A stretch of DNA of 64,000 nucleotides from CAVPXC01 sp963709505 (lineage in GTDB: Bacteria > Chloroflexota > Anaerolineae > JAAEKA01), in contig CAVPXC010000012.1 of NCBI GenBank assembly GCA_963709505.1, positions 1 through 64,000 on the forward strand, written 5' to 3'. Shown here in pieces: positions 27,527-38,850 of this stretch (positions are counted from its first letter, which is position 1; each line of letters begins with the position of its first letter). Made by a program: the position numbers and the translations under genes. The notes under the pieces are model-generated. The model was not told the DNA's origin. It saw only the letters and a list, made by a program, of their open reading frames with translations, and did no database searches.

Positions 27527-27793
27527 GCCGTGCACCCCTCGTCGAACTGCGATCACCGGCTTGTGGGACCAAATAACTCAGGCCAGGCTACCCCGTGGCA
27601 CCCACGGGTAACCGCTTATGGCTGCTACCTTCCGGTCCTGACCAAATTCACAGGCCCGCGCCGCACAGGACCCAACCATCAACGCCACTTGGCCAAGCAG
27701 TCCCGGCAACCGTCGAGCCCTCGGAGGGGAATTCGACCCCGCTATAGCGGATTTCGGGTTCAGGGCACCGCTAGTTCCCCGTCTAGCACGACC
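27527..27793 (-). ncRNA. ffs: Signal recognition particle RNA, long (Bacillus-type) form with Alu domain
   Basis: The minus strand carries the universal helix-8 core GGTCAGGACCGGAAGG followed by TAGCAGCC (about 27619-27642), which binds the Ffh protein. Unlike the roughly 100-base 4.5S form, the molecule extends about 130 bases further 5' with the Alu-domain signature: GTGCTAGACGGGG, then GCGGTGCCCTGAACCCG and AATCCGCTATAGCGGGG. The 3' end closes with GGGTGCACGG. These blocks line up with those I recall from the Bacillus subtilis scRNA. A promoter and terminator bracket it. Exact ends are set by the promoter spacing and by the GTGCACGG tail, each within a few bases. Works with SecDF-dependent export. 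Confidence 0.92.
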
Positions 27794-27799
27794 AAGAGG

Positions 27800-27828
27800 A
27801 TTGTACATGAAGATGGGCGAAGTGGCAA
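27800..27828 (-). promoter_or_regulatory. Promoter of the SRP RNA gene
   Basis: Minus strand TTGCCA (27823-27828), 17-base spacer, TACAAT (27800-27805). It places the start at about 27793, just at the Alu-domain 5' end. Confidence 0.8.
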
Positions 27829-27847
27829 GAACGCGGCAGGTACATCC

Positions 27848-27945
27848 AGACCCTTCGGGTTTCTCGTCCTTGACCAAGGTATCGATTCGAGCAAATGTCA
27901 CTCATTGCCAGGTGGCGGGTTCGATGAGGGAAACCCGAAGGGTCT
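27848..27945. repeat. 15-bp perfect inverted repeat with 68-base spacer
   Basis: AGACCCTTCGGGTTT (27848-27862) and its exact complement (27931-27945) lie between the SRP RNA promoter and the phosphatase-like gene. Each arm also contains an internal small palindrome. No gene lies inside. The rest of 27829-28080 shows nothing else I can support. Confidence 0.65.
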
Positions 27946-28080
27946 AGCTAGGCACTCGAAGGATTTCCCGCTCCGAAAGCGAAAAGCACCCGCTGCGGTT
28001 GAGGTGATAATGCTCCTGGCATTTTCGATGTGGAATGGATACAATGGCATGTAACCTGAGCTCGCCAAAGGTGACTAAGA

Positions 28081-28575
28081 ATGAACGCTTCCGTATCGCC
28101 GGCCGATCCCATCGAAGACATCCTCAACTACCTCCCCCTCTCGCCACTGATCGGCACTGCCGGCCAGCCGACCGAGACCCAACTTCAGGCGGTCCAACAG
28201 GCCGGCTACGAGGTCGTGATCAACCTGGCTACCCCAACGTCGACCAACGCCCTGCCGGACGAGGCGGGGCTGGTGGCCGCGTTGGGAATGACCTATGTGC
28301 CGATCCCCGTGCTTTGGGACGGGCCGACCCTGGACGACCTGCAGGCGTTCTTCGGTGCGCTCGATACGTATTCCGGTCGAAAAGTGTTTGTGCATTGCGT
28401 GCTCAACTGGCGCGTCTCGACGTTCATGTATCTCTACCAAGTCATCCGGCTCGGAATTCCACATGAGACAGCCGTCTGGGATATGCTATCGATCTGGGAA
28501 CCCGACGAGATCTGGTCCCAGTTCATAGCCGATGCATTCGAATTCTATGGCTTAGAAAGGCCCCCATCATCATGA
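28081..28575 (+). CDS. Protein-tyrosine-phosphatase-like family protein
   Basis: 164 residues, cytoplasmic. The phosphate-loop-like motif KVFVHCVLNWRVSTFMYLY (about residues 101-119) has the Cys and Arg of the cysteine-phosphatase superfamily, but with four rather than five residues between them, a variant I know from a bacterial subgroup. Earlier blocks LSPLIGTAGQPTETQLQAV and YEVVINLATPTS fit that family. AAGGTG lies upstream of the ATG. Its TGA overlaps the ATG of the amylase gene, so the two are co-translated. Substrate unknown. Confidence 0.8.
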   Translation: MNASVSPADPIEDILNYLPLSPLIGTAGQPTETQLQAVQQAGYEVVINLATPTSTNALPDEAGLVAALGMTYVPIPVLWDGPTLDDLQAFFGALDTYSGRKVFVHCVLNWRVSTFMYLYQVIRLGIPHETAVWDMLSIWEPDEIWSQFIADAFEFYGLERPPSS

Positions 28576-30442
28576 TTGTGTTGCCGTCCTGGTTGCAGTC
28601 AGTCCATCACGATGGCTCGGAAAGCTACGTCTCCAGCCTCTATCCGCGCCTCGGCGATACGGTGCGAATCCGGCTGCGGGTTGGAATGGACGCGCCGATT
28701 CGACGCGTTTTTATGCGCACCGCGCCCGATGGCGAGCAATCGTTCACCGAAATGCATCCCGGGAACGCCGAGCCGCCGGCGCGCTGGTGGGAGGCGGATC
28801 TGCCCATCCACGAACGGGTGATGCATTACCGCTTCGCACTGGAGGCCGACGACGGGGTGTGGTGGCTGAATGCGGCCGGGCCTGGCCATTTCGACCCGTT
28901 GGACGCAAGTGACTTTAAGATCCTGGGCGATGCCAATGCCCCCGGCTGGCTGCACGAAGCCGTCTTCTACCAGATCTTCCCCGACCGTTTCGCCAACGGC
29001 GATCCGCTAACGATCCGCAGCCCCACGAGTACGAGTACCGCGGCCAAGGGCCGCAGACCTTTCCATGGGGCACGCTGCCGCCGGACGACACCCCCTTTCC
29101 ACTGGTTTTCTACGGCGGCGACCTGCAAGGCATCGCGCAGAAACTAGATTATGTCGAGCAATTGGGCGTCACTGCCCTCTATCTGAACCCGATCTTCACC
29201 GCCCAGTCGAACCACAAATACGACGTTGCCGATTATGAGCACGTCGACCCGCATTTCGGCGGCGACGAGGCGCTGGTTGCGCTGCGCCACGCCCTGGACG
29301 CGCGCGGCATGCGCTACCTGCTGGATATCGTGCCCAACCATTCTGGGTACTTGCACCCCTGGTTTCAAGCCGCCCAGGCCGATGCCACCGCCCCGGAGGC
29401 CGAATTCTACACCTTCACCCGTCATCCCGACGAGTATGTCTCCTGGCTGGGCGTGTGGATTCTGCCCAAGCTGAACTATGGCAGTGCCGAGCTGCGCCGG
29501 CGGATCTACGAGGGCGAGGAGGCTGTGTTCCGCCGCTGGCTGCGGCCGCCCTTCTCGGCCGACGGCTGGCGGGTGGATGTGGCCAACATGCTGGGCAGGC
29601 AGGGCGCCAGCCAGCTCGGGGTGGACGTCGCACGCGGCATCCGCCAGTCAGTGAAGGCGACTCGTGCCGACGCCTACTTGATGGGCGAGAATTTCTTCGA
29701 TGCCACGGCGCAACTGCAAGGCGACCAGTTCGACGGAGTCATGAACTACATGGGCTTCACCAAACCGCTGCTGAGCTGGCTGCGGGGCTATCGGCAAGGG
29801 GCATGGGGCATGGAGCAGCGGATTACCTCGCCGCTTCCCTGGCCCACGGCGGCGATGACGGCCACGTGGCAGAACAGGATGGCGGCGATTCCCTGGGCGA
29901 TCGCGTTGCAGCAGTACAACCTGCTTGGCAGCCACGATACCGAGCGGATCCATTCGCAGCTGAACGGCAATGAAGCCCTCCACCAGCTGGCAGCAACGCT
30001 CTTGATGACCTTCCCCGGTGTGCCTGGCATCTACTACGGCGACGAAATCGGCATGACCGACCTGCCGCAGGTTGGATCCCGCGCCTGCATGGTCTGGGAC
30101 GAGCGTAAGTGGAACCACAAGCTATTAGCCATCTACCGAAGCTTGATCGAGCTGCGGCGCAGCTCGCCGGTGCTCCAACGCGGCGGGTTCCAAATATTGG
30201 CCGCAGAGCAGGACACGCTTGCCTACCAGCGCGACAGTCAGGCCGGGCGAATCATCGTGGTGGCCCACCGCAGCGCAACACCACGACCGGCCGCACCGCT
30301 GCCCGTGGCCCACGGTGGCATCCCGGACGGTACCCGCTTCGTGGAGCATTTCTCGGGCCACAAAGCCATCGTCGAGAACGGCGCAATCCAACTGGATGAG
30401 CAACCCCAGGGAGCGACCTTGTGGAGGCAAGCAGGTCAGTGA
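28572..30442 (+). CDS. GH13 alpha-amylase/neopullulanase-type glycoside hydrolase (frameshift near 29006)
   Basis: Hydrolyses alpha-glucans such as maltodextrins. The N-terminal about 110 residues form a starch-binding-like beta-domain as in neopullulanases (VRIRLRVGMDAPIRRVFMR). The catalytic barrel starts AVFYQIFPDRFANGDP, where one base is missing near 29006. The other frame continues through GVTALYLNPIFTAQSNHKYD, LLDIVPNHSG, the nucleophile region DGWRVDVANML, the acid in YLMGENFFD and LLGSHDTERIHSQ. All four conserved GH13 regions are present. About 623 residues in total. No signal peptide is seen, so it is probably intracellular. It overlaps the phosphatase-like gene upstream and a small membrane protein downstream. 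Confidence 0.92.
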
Positions 30443-30702
30443 ACAGGCAGTTTTTCCCTCTCCAGGGCTGGCTATTCCTGGTCCTGATCTCGATCTTCGA
30501 GCTGATCTTGGCCTTCGTCTCTGTGCTTGGCAAGACAAGCTTGTCGGCGATGATCCCGACGATCCTGGTCAGTGGAATCATCCTCCTCTACTGCTTGTAC
30601 CCAGGCACGAAGGCTGCCTTTGGTGCGGACAAGTTGGCGCAGCCAGCGCCCCTCCGGCACCACCCGCAAAGTAGGCTTTCCGGCACCGAACGGCACAAAT
30701 AA
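30439..30702 (+). CDS. Small two-span membrane protein, unknown
   Basis: 87 residues if begun at the GTG at 30439, which overlaps the amylase stop in a GTGA arrangement; a GTG at 30421 would add six. Two hydrophobic segments (GWLFLVLISIFELILAFVSV and MIPTILVSGIILLYCLY) are followed by a short basic tail. A terminator follows 20 bases later, supporting a real last gene of the operon. I do not recognise the family. Confidence 0.55.
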   Translation: MNRQFFPLQGWLFLVLISIFELILAFVSVLGKTSLSAMIPTILVSGIILLYCLYPGTKAAFGADKLAQPAPLRHHPQSRLSGTERHK

Positions 30703-30722
30703 CCGCCTTCAGCAGCTACGAA

Positions 30723-30756
30723 GAGACCATCCGGCCCACGGATGGTCTCGTTTTTG
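30723..30756 (+). terminator. Intrinsic terminator of the phosphatase-amylase operon
   Basis: GAGACCATCCG (30723-30733) pairs with CGGATGGTCTC (30739-30749), 5-base loop, then GTTTTTG. Classical rho-independent form. Confidence 0.9.
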
Positions 30757-30763
30757 TCGTCTG

Positions 30764-30802
30764 ACCTGAGAACCGCGGACTGGCAGAGGCGCGGACCGGA
30801 GG
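30764..30802. repeat. Dispersed intergenic element, copy 1
   Basis: Two blocks, ACCTGAGAACCGCGGAC and GGCAGAGGCGCGGACCGGAG, recur with few changes at 42598-42662, where about 26 bases separate the blocks. A partial match to the first block lies at 44383. It seems to be a repeated non-coding element of this genome. Confidence 0.5.
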
Positions 30803-30856
30803 CACCCGTAGGTTTTCATTGACGGTTATGCGGCTCGCCGCATGGATGGCTGTCCT

Positions 30857-30895
30857 GGAAATGTAGGGCAAATTGGCAATTTGCCCTACATTTCC
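30857..30895. repeat. 18-bp perfect palindromic hairpin
   Basis: GGAAATGTAGGGCAAATT (30857-30874) pairs perfectly with 30878-30895 across a 3-base loop. It lies 46 bases past the stop of the minus-strand transporter and may end its transcript, although the minus strand has no T-tract after it. Confidence 0.7.
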
Positions 30896-30941
30896 ATCGA
30901 CCGTGGCGCCGCCCACGGCATGAAAAACTAGCCTGCAATCG

Positions 30942-32570
30942 CTACTTTAGGATGAGTAACAACATCTGCGCAAGCACAATTTTGCCGATCGTGGCAATCG
31001 GGAACAACAGTGCATAACCGGCGTGAGGCAGCTCGTCCTCCGACTGCTGCGCCGCAAAGCCGAGCACGGCCGGCTGCGTGTGAAGGCCCGACAGCATGCC
31101 TGTCAACAAGTTGAACGGAACCTTGAACACTTTGTAGCCGACGAACATCGTCAAAACGGACGCAACCAAGGTGATGATCGCCCCGCCCACAAACAACTCC
31201 AAGCCACCACCCTGGGTCAGCGTCTGCACAAAGGTGTAACCGGATCGCAAGCCGATGCTCGCCAGCAACAGGATCAATCCCAGTTGGCGGACCGTCAGAT
31301 TGGCGCTGTAGGGCATGGTCCACACAATGGGACCGGATCGCCGAATTGTGCCCAGGATCAAGCCGACGATCAGTGGACCGCCGGCGTTGCCCAACGTGAA
31401 TGCGCCGCCCCCAGGCAAGGGAAAGCGAAGCTTGCCCAGCAACAATCCCAACACGATGCCGATGCCCAACGAAAGCAGATCGATCTCGGCGAGGGCTTTG
31501 TAGGAATCGCCGAAAAGCTTGACCACCTGGCTCATCTGGTCGCGCGGCGCCACCACCCGCACCCGATCGCCCAGGTCAAGCACGGTATCGCCGCTGGCCA
31601 GCAGGTCCACGTCGCCGCGACGCACCCGGGTGACGATAGCGCCAAAACGCTGCGGCAACTGCAGTTCGGACAGCTTGGTGCCGGCCACAGACGACTTGGA
31701 CACGAAGATGCGGCGGAAGTCGTAGTGGCTGCGGTCCACCTCCAGATGGACCTCCGTGACCTCGCCCATGTGCGGGATGACATCTCTGATGTCCTCGGGG
31801 GAGCCGATCAGGCTGACCAGGTCTCCCAAAGCCAGCTTCGTGTCGCCTGTCACGAGGCTTTGCTCGTCGGCGCGCTGCATGCGTCCAAACACAATATGCC
31901 ACTTGTGGCGCTCCACCAGATGATCGATCGCGTCGTGTGTTGCCTCGGGGTTGGTCACTCGAATCACCTGGTTGTCGATCTCCTGTTCAACAGGGTAGAT
32001 CCCGCCGCGCAGTTTTCTTGCTTCGGCGCGGTAATCGATCTTCCAGAGACGTTGCAGGACAAAGGCGACCAGGATCGGAACCAGCACACCCATGGGATAG
32101 GCGACAGAATAGCCCACCGTGGGCAAGTCCACATCGGCAGGCGTCGTTTTGCCAACGGTTTCGATGACCGCTGCAAGCGCGGGGGTGTTGGTCAGAGCGC
32201 CGGCGAACAGCCCGGCGGTCACCGGCGCGCTGAGCTTCAGCACGTAAGCCGCGCCAACAGCGATCAGAGCAGCGATCAACAAGACTGCAACAGCCGCCAG
32301 GTTGTCGCGCAGTCCCTTGCGCTTGAACGATGCAAAGAAGCCAGGCCCGCTGGCCAGCCCGACCGTGTAGACGAACAAGACCAAGCCCAGCTCGAAGATC
32401 ACGGTCGGCAGCTTCAGATTGGGATCCAAGGCGCCCACCGCCAGGCCGACGAAGAGAATCGCCGCGACGCCAAGGCTGGCGCCCTTGATCTTGATACGGC
32501 CAATGGCATAGCCGATGGCCGCCACGCTAAACAGCAACAGTAGAGAGTTTTCTATGACGAATTCGATCAT
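30942..32570 (-). CDS. AAE-family (AspT/YidE-type) transporter with two RCK_C/TrkA-C domains
   Basis: 542 residues. Two membrane blocks of about five spans each flank a cytoplasmic pair of TrkA-C-like domains (about residues 190-360: DNQVIRVTNPEATHDAIDHL and LVSLIGSPEDIRDVI; then VRRGDVDLLASGDTVLDLGD). The membrane blocks carry the duplicated family motif with GLFAGALTNTPALAAVIE and GMLSGLHTQPAVLGFA. AspT itself exchanges aspartate for alanine; most relatives have no known substrate. The ATG at 32570 begins directly with the first span (FVIENSLLLLFSVAAIGYA). It follows the solute-binding gene, but with a 70-base gap, so a link is only possible. Confidence 0.88.
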   Translation of the reverse strand: MIEFVIENSLLLLFSVAAIGYAIGRIKIKGASLGVAAILFVGLAVGALDPNLKLPTVIFELGLVLFVYTVGLASGPGFFASFKRKGLRDNLAAVAVLLIAALIAVGAAYVLKLSAPVTAGLFAGALTNTPALAAVIETVGKTTPADVDLPTVGYSVAYPMGVLVPILVAFVLQRLWKIDYRAEARKLRGGIYPVEQEIDNQVIRVTNPEATHDAIDHLVERHKWHIVFGRMQRADEQSLVTGDTKLALGDLVSLIGSPEDIRDVIPHMGEVTEVHLEVDRSHYDFRRIFVSKSSVAGTKLSELQLPQRFGAIVTRVRRGDVDLLASGDTVLDLGDRVRVVAPRDQMSQVVKLFGDSYKALAEIDLLSLGIGIVLGLLLGKLRFPLPGGGAFTLGNAGGPLIVGLILGTIRRSGPIVWTMPYSANLTVRQLGLILLLASIGLRSGYTFVQTLTQGGGLELFVGGAIITLVASVLTMFVGYKVFKVPFNLLTGMLSGLHTQPAVLGFAAQQSEDELPHAGYALLFPIATIGKIVLAQMLLLILK

Positions 32571-32640
32571 GGGGTTTCGGCCTCGGAATTGCGTGATTGC
32601 GTGATTGCGGAATTGCGGCTAAACGGTTGCGACGAAAGGA

Positions 32641-33800
32641 TTACGGAACAGAGATGAAGTGATAGATGGGAAGGAGAGCGGCCTGCTCGGCGAGAATACG
32701 CTCTGCCTCGATGTAGAGACGCTGGCGGGCTGCAGGATCGTTGGAAAGGGTGGCCGCCCGTCGCACCAACTGGTCAAAGCTGGCATTGGCGAAGTTACCC
32801 ACGCGCTGATCGCTTTGCGAATCGAACGCGGCATACAGAAAGTTGTCAGGATCGTTGTAGTCGGCGAGCCAGCCAAGCACCGTGATGTTGCCGGGATCAG
32901 CCGCCAGCCGATCGAAGAATACATCGTCCTCGAGGTCCAGGATCTCGACCTCCGGTTCAACTCCCAGATTGGCGCGCCACATGCTGACGGCGGCATTGGC
33001 CAGCGCCTCGTTGGTGGCGTCAGCAGCCGAGCACGAGCTTGAAGGCCGGAAAGTCCTCGCCGTTGGGATAGCCGGCCTCCTCCAACAGTGTGGCGGCGGC
33101 GGTCGGATCAAAGGACAAGCCAACCTGGCCGTACAAGTCGCGCCCTAGGGTCTCAGGCGGTGTGAAAGTGGTCGCCGGGCGAGTTTGATTGCTCAAGCTG
33201 TTGGCCAAGATGGACAAGGCCTGGCGATCCAACGCCAGAACAAACGCCTTGCGCACACGAACTTCGTCAAAGGGCGGCGTGCTCACGTTGAACAGGTAGA
33301 AATAGCTGCCAGGGATAGCGGTCGAGTTCGAGCGGCAACCACGGTATGCTGGCGGCGAGTTTGGTGAGCGGGATCGTCTCGATGCCTGGAAGCGCGAGGA
33401 CAGCCCCAACCGCCCCGGAAAGCGGTACTGTGGTGGTAACAAGAGCGGACGGTAAGGCCACGGCTGGTGCGGTCGGCGCCTGTGTCGAATCCGGCGCGAC
33501 GGCTGCGCTGGTCGCGGTCGCTTGGGCGGTCGTTGGCGCCGTCACGATAGCCGGTTGGGTCGGCGCTGGCGTGGCTTCGGCATCCCCAGAGGCGGGCTGC
33601 TGGCTGTCCAACACGTGCAGGCCAATGCCAGCCAACAACAGCACCGCGCCGATGCTGCCGATCAAGCGCTGGCGCTCCTTGGGCACGGTCACCTTGTCCG
33701 AAAGTCCACCGGCGATGGCCAGGAAGATGAAGATAATTCCTGCCAGCACCAGCAGATTCGGTATGGGGGTGTCTTGCACGGCGCCAAGTAGCTCGGCCAT
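32641..33800 (-). CDS. Membrane-tethered family-5 solute-binding-like protein, C-lobe only (two frameshifts)
   Basis: The first 70 residues have two membrane spans (IPNLLVLAGIIFIFLAIAGGL and LIGSIGAVLLLAGIGLHVL), then an Ala/Thr/Pro linker. Extra bases at about 33312-33314 and 33027-33028 break the frame. Joined, the rest matches the C-terminal half of oligopeptide-type solute-binding proteins: VSTPPFDEVRVRKAFVLALDR, TLLEEAGYPNGEDFPAFKL, VEPEVEILDLEDDVFFDRL, VLGWLADYNDPDNFLYA and YIEAERILAEQAALLPIYH. The N-lobe of about 250 residues usually expected is absent. No permease or ATPase genes lie nearby. It may be a decoy or sensor, or a decayed paralogue. Total about 386 residues. Confidence 0.78.
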
Positions 33801-33853
33801 GGCTGCGCTGCCTTTGGATGGTTGGCGGTCAGATGAAGAGAAGACGCTTCAGA

Positions 33854-33889
33854 CTAGTGCATCATAGCACTAGCATCCGGATACGCCAA
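33854..33889 (-). promoter_or_regulatory. Promoter of the solute-binding-like gene, with dyad over the -10 box
   Basis: Minus strand TTGGCG (33884-33889), 17-base spacer, TATGAT (33861-33866). The -10 hexamer is exactly framed by a 7-bp inverted repeat CTAGTGC (33854-33860) and GCACTAG (33867-33873), which could be an operator. Confidence 0.6.
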
Positions 33890-33903
33890 CTCCACCAACG
33901 CAG

Positions 33904-34710
33904 TTATGCTGGCGGCTCAGCGGAGTCGGCATGGTGCCAGTTACAGGCGTAGGCAGTCGTGATGTACTGGAAGCCAAAGCGCTCAACGATAGGCCGGCTC
34001 ATCGGGCTGGCGTCGATCGTGAGGAAGCGCGCGCCGCGACGAAGCGCTTCCTGGACGCGAACCGCAACCAGGGCGGTGTAGAAACCCTGCTTGCGATAGG
34101 CCGGCAGCGTCGAGCCGCCCCACAGGCCGGCGAACGGGCTCGGCGGCTGGAAAGCGAGCCAGGCCGACGAAACGATCTGCTCATCGGCATAGGCCGCATA
34201 CACGGCGAGAATCTCCGGATCCTCGCGCATTGTCTGGCTGAGATAATCGGCCATCCCACTCCGCTCCTCCTGCCAGACAGCTTGCTGGACGGCAACGACC
34301 GCGCCGATCTGGTCCGGATCGGCAATACGGCGCACGTCGTGGACAACGGGCGCGAGCAACAACGGAGGAGCTTCTTTGAGATCCAAGACCATAATCGCCT
34401 CAGGGTCGTCGATCTCGAAGCCCCGAGCCGCCAGCCGGTCACGCAGGTCGGCGGGTGTGTCGTGCGAAAAAGCTTTCCATTCAAACGATACACCCAGGCT
34501 CTCGCAATAGGCGATCTGCTCCTCGATGGCCTGATCGACATTCTGCTCGTTCAGCCGTGAGTAGCTGACGAAGCCGCCGCGCATGCCGACAGCGGTGTCC
34601 AACGGCACATGGCGGACGCCCCAGGGCGTTACCTCGCGGCGCCGATGGGGATACTCTGCGCGGATGCGCTCTTCTTGGTCGTAGAGATCTAGCAACTGAT
34701 TGTTGTCCAT
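33904..34710 (-). CDS. GNAT-family N-acetyltransferase
   Basis: 268 residues, cytoplasmic. The acetyl-CoA pyrophosphate-binding block is WGGSTLPAYRKQGFYTALVAVRVQEAL (read in two parts: GGSTLPAYRKQGF and YTALVAVRVQEAL). It is followed by ARFLTIDASPMSRPIVERFGF, typical motif A/B of GNAT enzymes. An N-terminal part of about 110 residues may be a degenerate second GNAT half (FEWKAFSHDTPADLRDRLAA). GGAG lies before the ATG. Substrate unknown. The upstream gene on the same strand is the LysE-type exporter, 60 bases away. Confidence 0.87.
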   Translation of the reverse strand: MDNNQLLDLYDQEERIRAEYPHRRREVTPWGVRHVPLDTAVGMRGGFVSYSRLNEQNVDQAIEEQIAYCESLGVSFEWKAFSHDTPADLRDRLAARGFEIDDPEAIMVLDLKEAPPLLLAPVVHDVRRIADPDQIGAVVAVQQAVWQEERSGMADYLSQTMREDPEILAVYAAYADEQIVSSAWLAFQPPSPFAGLWGGSTLPAYRKQGFYTALVAVRVQEALRRGARFLTIDASPMSRPIVERFGFQYITTAYACNWHHADSAEPPA

Positions 34711-34769
34711 ACAGTCTCCGCTTTATCGCGTTGGAGTTTTCATAGTCGTTCTCGTGCAACGAAATCGCG

Positions 34770-35390
34770 CTACTTGGCTGCCAGGCTAGCCACCGCCACG
34801 ATGCCAAATGCCACAATCACGACGCCGGAAATGCGATTGACCCAGAGCATGGCGTGCGGCGTAAACCTACCCCTGAACAGGCTGACGCCGACGCTGAGAG
34901 TCAGCCACCAAAGCGCTGATCCCGTGAAGACGCCCAGCACGGTAGCAGTGGCGGCCAGGTAGTCGCCGCTGGCTGCGCCGACGCCCAGGCCGGCGAAGAC
35001 AGCGGCAAAGGATAGGATTGTCAGTGGATTCGTGAGGGTCAACACGAAGATGGAGAGGTAGTTGCCAAGCAACCCATGCTCCTCCGCCTCGGCGGCCTGT
35101 TCGGCGACAGGAGCGCGAAACGTTCTGATGCCGAGAAACAGCAGAAACAGCCCGCCGATGAGGCGAATCCAGGTTTGCTGGTCGATTAGAAAGGTCGAGA
35201 TAAAGGTCAGCCCGAAGGCGGCAATGAAACCGTAGACGGCATCGGCGCTGGCGGCGCCGAGGCCCGAGACAAAGCCGGCTGCCCGGCCCTCGACCAAGGT
35301 GCGGCGGATACACAGGACCCCGATCGGCCCGACCGGCGCCGCGATCGAGACGCCGATGACCAGGCCGCGCAGAAAATAGCTCAAATCCAT
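34770..35390 (-). CDS. LysE-family translocator
   Basis: 206 residues with about six membrane spans. The ATG at 35390 gives MDLSYFLRGLVIGVSIAAPVGP, with the family signature APVGPIGVLCIRRTLVEGRAAGF, then the loop motif GLGAASADAVYGFIAAFGLT and LTNPLTILSFAAVFAGL. The family exports amino acids and related small molecules; the substrate here is unknown. An ORF start further upstream would run into the Uma2 gene and is rejected. It lies 28 bases after the Uma2 stop and upstream of GNAT. Confidence 0.9.
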   Translation of the reverse strand: MDLSYFLRGLVIGVSIAAPVGPIGVLCIRRTLVEGRAAGFVSGLGAASADAVYGFIAAFGLTFISTFLIDQQTWIRLIGGLFLLFLGIRTFRAPVAEQAAEAEEHGLLGNYLSIFVLTLTNPLTILSFAAVFAGLGVGAASGDYLAATATVLGVFTGSALWWLTLSVGVSLFRGRFTPHAMLWVNRISGVVIVAFGIVAVASLAAK

Positions 35391-35418
35391 GCGGCAGACC
35401 AGCCTTAAGTGCCCGCAA

Positions 35419-36034
35419 CTACTCACCGGCGTCCGCGAACTCGATGGGTTCACCCAGGAGATTGGCCAGGTTGATCTGCAGACCGGGAAACAACTGAGGT
35501 TGAAAGGTCCCACCCGCAGCCACACGGGCGATCGCCAGGTAACCTTCGGAAGTGAGATGGAATTCTTCGACGACAAGCAACTCGCCATCGACCAGCCAAT
35601 ACCAGAGCACTCCAGCCTGACGATATGCATTGAACTTGGCAACCCGGTCACGACTTGCGCTCGAAGGCGATACAATTTCGACCACCAGATCGGGAGCGCC
35701 TATGATGCGGCCTTCGGTCTGACGAAGCCGTTCTCGATTTTCTGCTGCCAGAAAGACAAGATCGGGAGCGTAAACGCGCGATCGTGAGATCTGCACGTCG
35801 ACCTCAGGCCAGAGCGTGCCGATGGGTTTTGATCGCAAATAAATCGTGATCTCGGCAACGAGCTCACGCAGAATCGCTTGATGGCGCGGGTGTGGACGCG
35901 GCATGTCGATCAGTTTCCCCTCCTCAAACTCATGGTCTGGTGGCCCTTCAGGCAGGGCGTAGAACTCCTCCAAGGTAAGCAGCAACGGCGCTGGCTCATC
36001 GTCCCATCGGTATTAGTTTGGCGACTGCAACCAT
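35419..36034 (-). CDS. Uma2 family PD-(D/E)XK endonuclease-like protein (frameshift near 36003-36005)
   Basis: Family of unknown cellular role with a restriction-endonuclease fold, very abundant in Cyanobacteria and Chloroflexota. The ATG at 36034 (MVAVAKLIP) has AGGAGT upstream. One extra base in a run at 36003-36005 then shifts to the frame DEPAPLLLTLEEFYALPEG. Downstream are the typical YAPDLVFLAAENRER and APDLVVEIVSPSSASRDR with the catalytic D, E and K-like residues, plus YRQAGVLWYWLVDGE. About 204 residues. It has its own consensus promoter, divergent from gyrA. Confidence 0.9.
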
Positions 36035-36105
36035 TCTTGTTACTCCTGTCAACTGCGGCGCAACCAGGTCAGATCAGGCTTAACTCTCGCGTGATATTGA
36101 TCGGA

Positions 36106-36134
36106 ATTATATCCGATGAGGTGGCAAGCGTCAA
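36106..36134 (-). promoter_or_regulatory. Promoter for the Uma2-LysE unit
   Basis: Minus strand TTGACG (36129-36134), 17-base spacer, TATAAT (36106-36111), about 70 bases before the Uma2 ATG. Confidence 0.8.
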
Positions 36135-36173
36135 CGCAGGAGGTTCGTCAAACTAGGAGTATCGACCGAATAA

Positions 36174-36182
36174 TGATATAAT
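36174..36182 (+). promoter_or_regulatory. Extended -10 promoter for gyrA
   Basis: TGATATAAT (TGn plus perfect TATAAT at 36177-36182) without a good -35 box. The predicted start near 36189 leaves about 90 bases of leader. It is divergent from the Uma2 promoter. Confidence 0.65.
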
Positions 36183-36207
36183 GTAGAGCAATCTCAAATG
36201 AAGCGCA

Positions 36208-36246
36208 ACGGGGTTGCTGTTCATATCGGTCCAGCAGCCCCGTTTT
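36208..36246 (+). terminator. Terminator-like hairpin in the gyrA leader
   Basis: A 12-bp stem with one G-T pair (36208-36219 with 36232-36243) is followed by TTTTC, between the gyrA promoter and its start codon. It looks like an attenuator that must be read through for gyrA expression. Confidence 0.55.
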
Positions 36247-36276
36247 CATGGTCGGATGCCGAACGCAGGTGAGTGA

Positions 36277-38801
<2,525 letters not shown>

Positions 38802-38850
38802 AGGCCAATCCATCTCGGCCACTAGAACGTGATCAAAGACAGCGTCCTAT

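Noticed and set aside
31023..32543. 506-codon plus-strand frame opposite the AAE transporter
   Set aside because: Full antisense of a clear membrane protein; composition is typical of a complement frame (His/Gln/Asp-rich).
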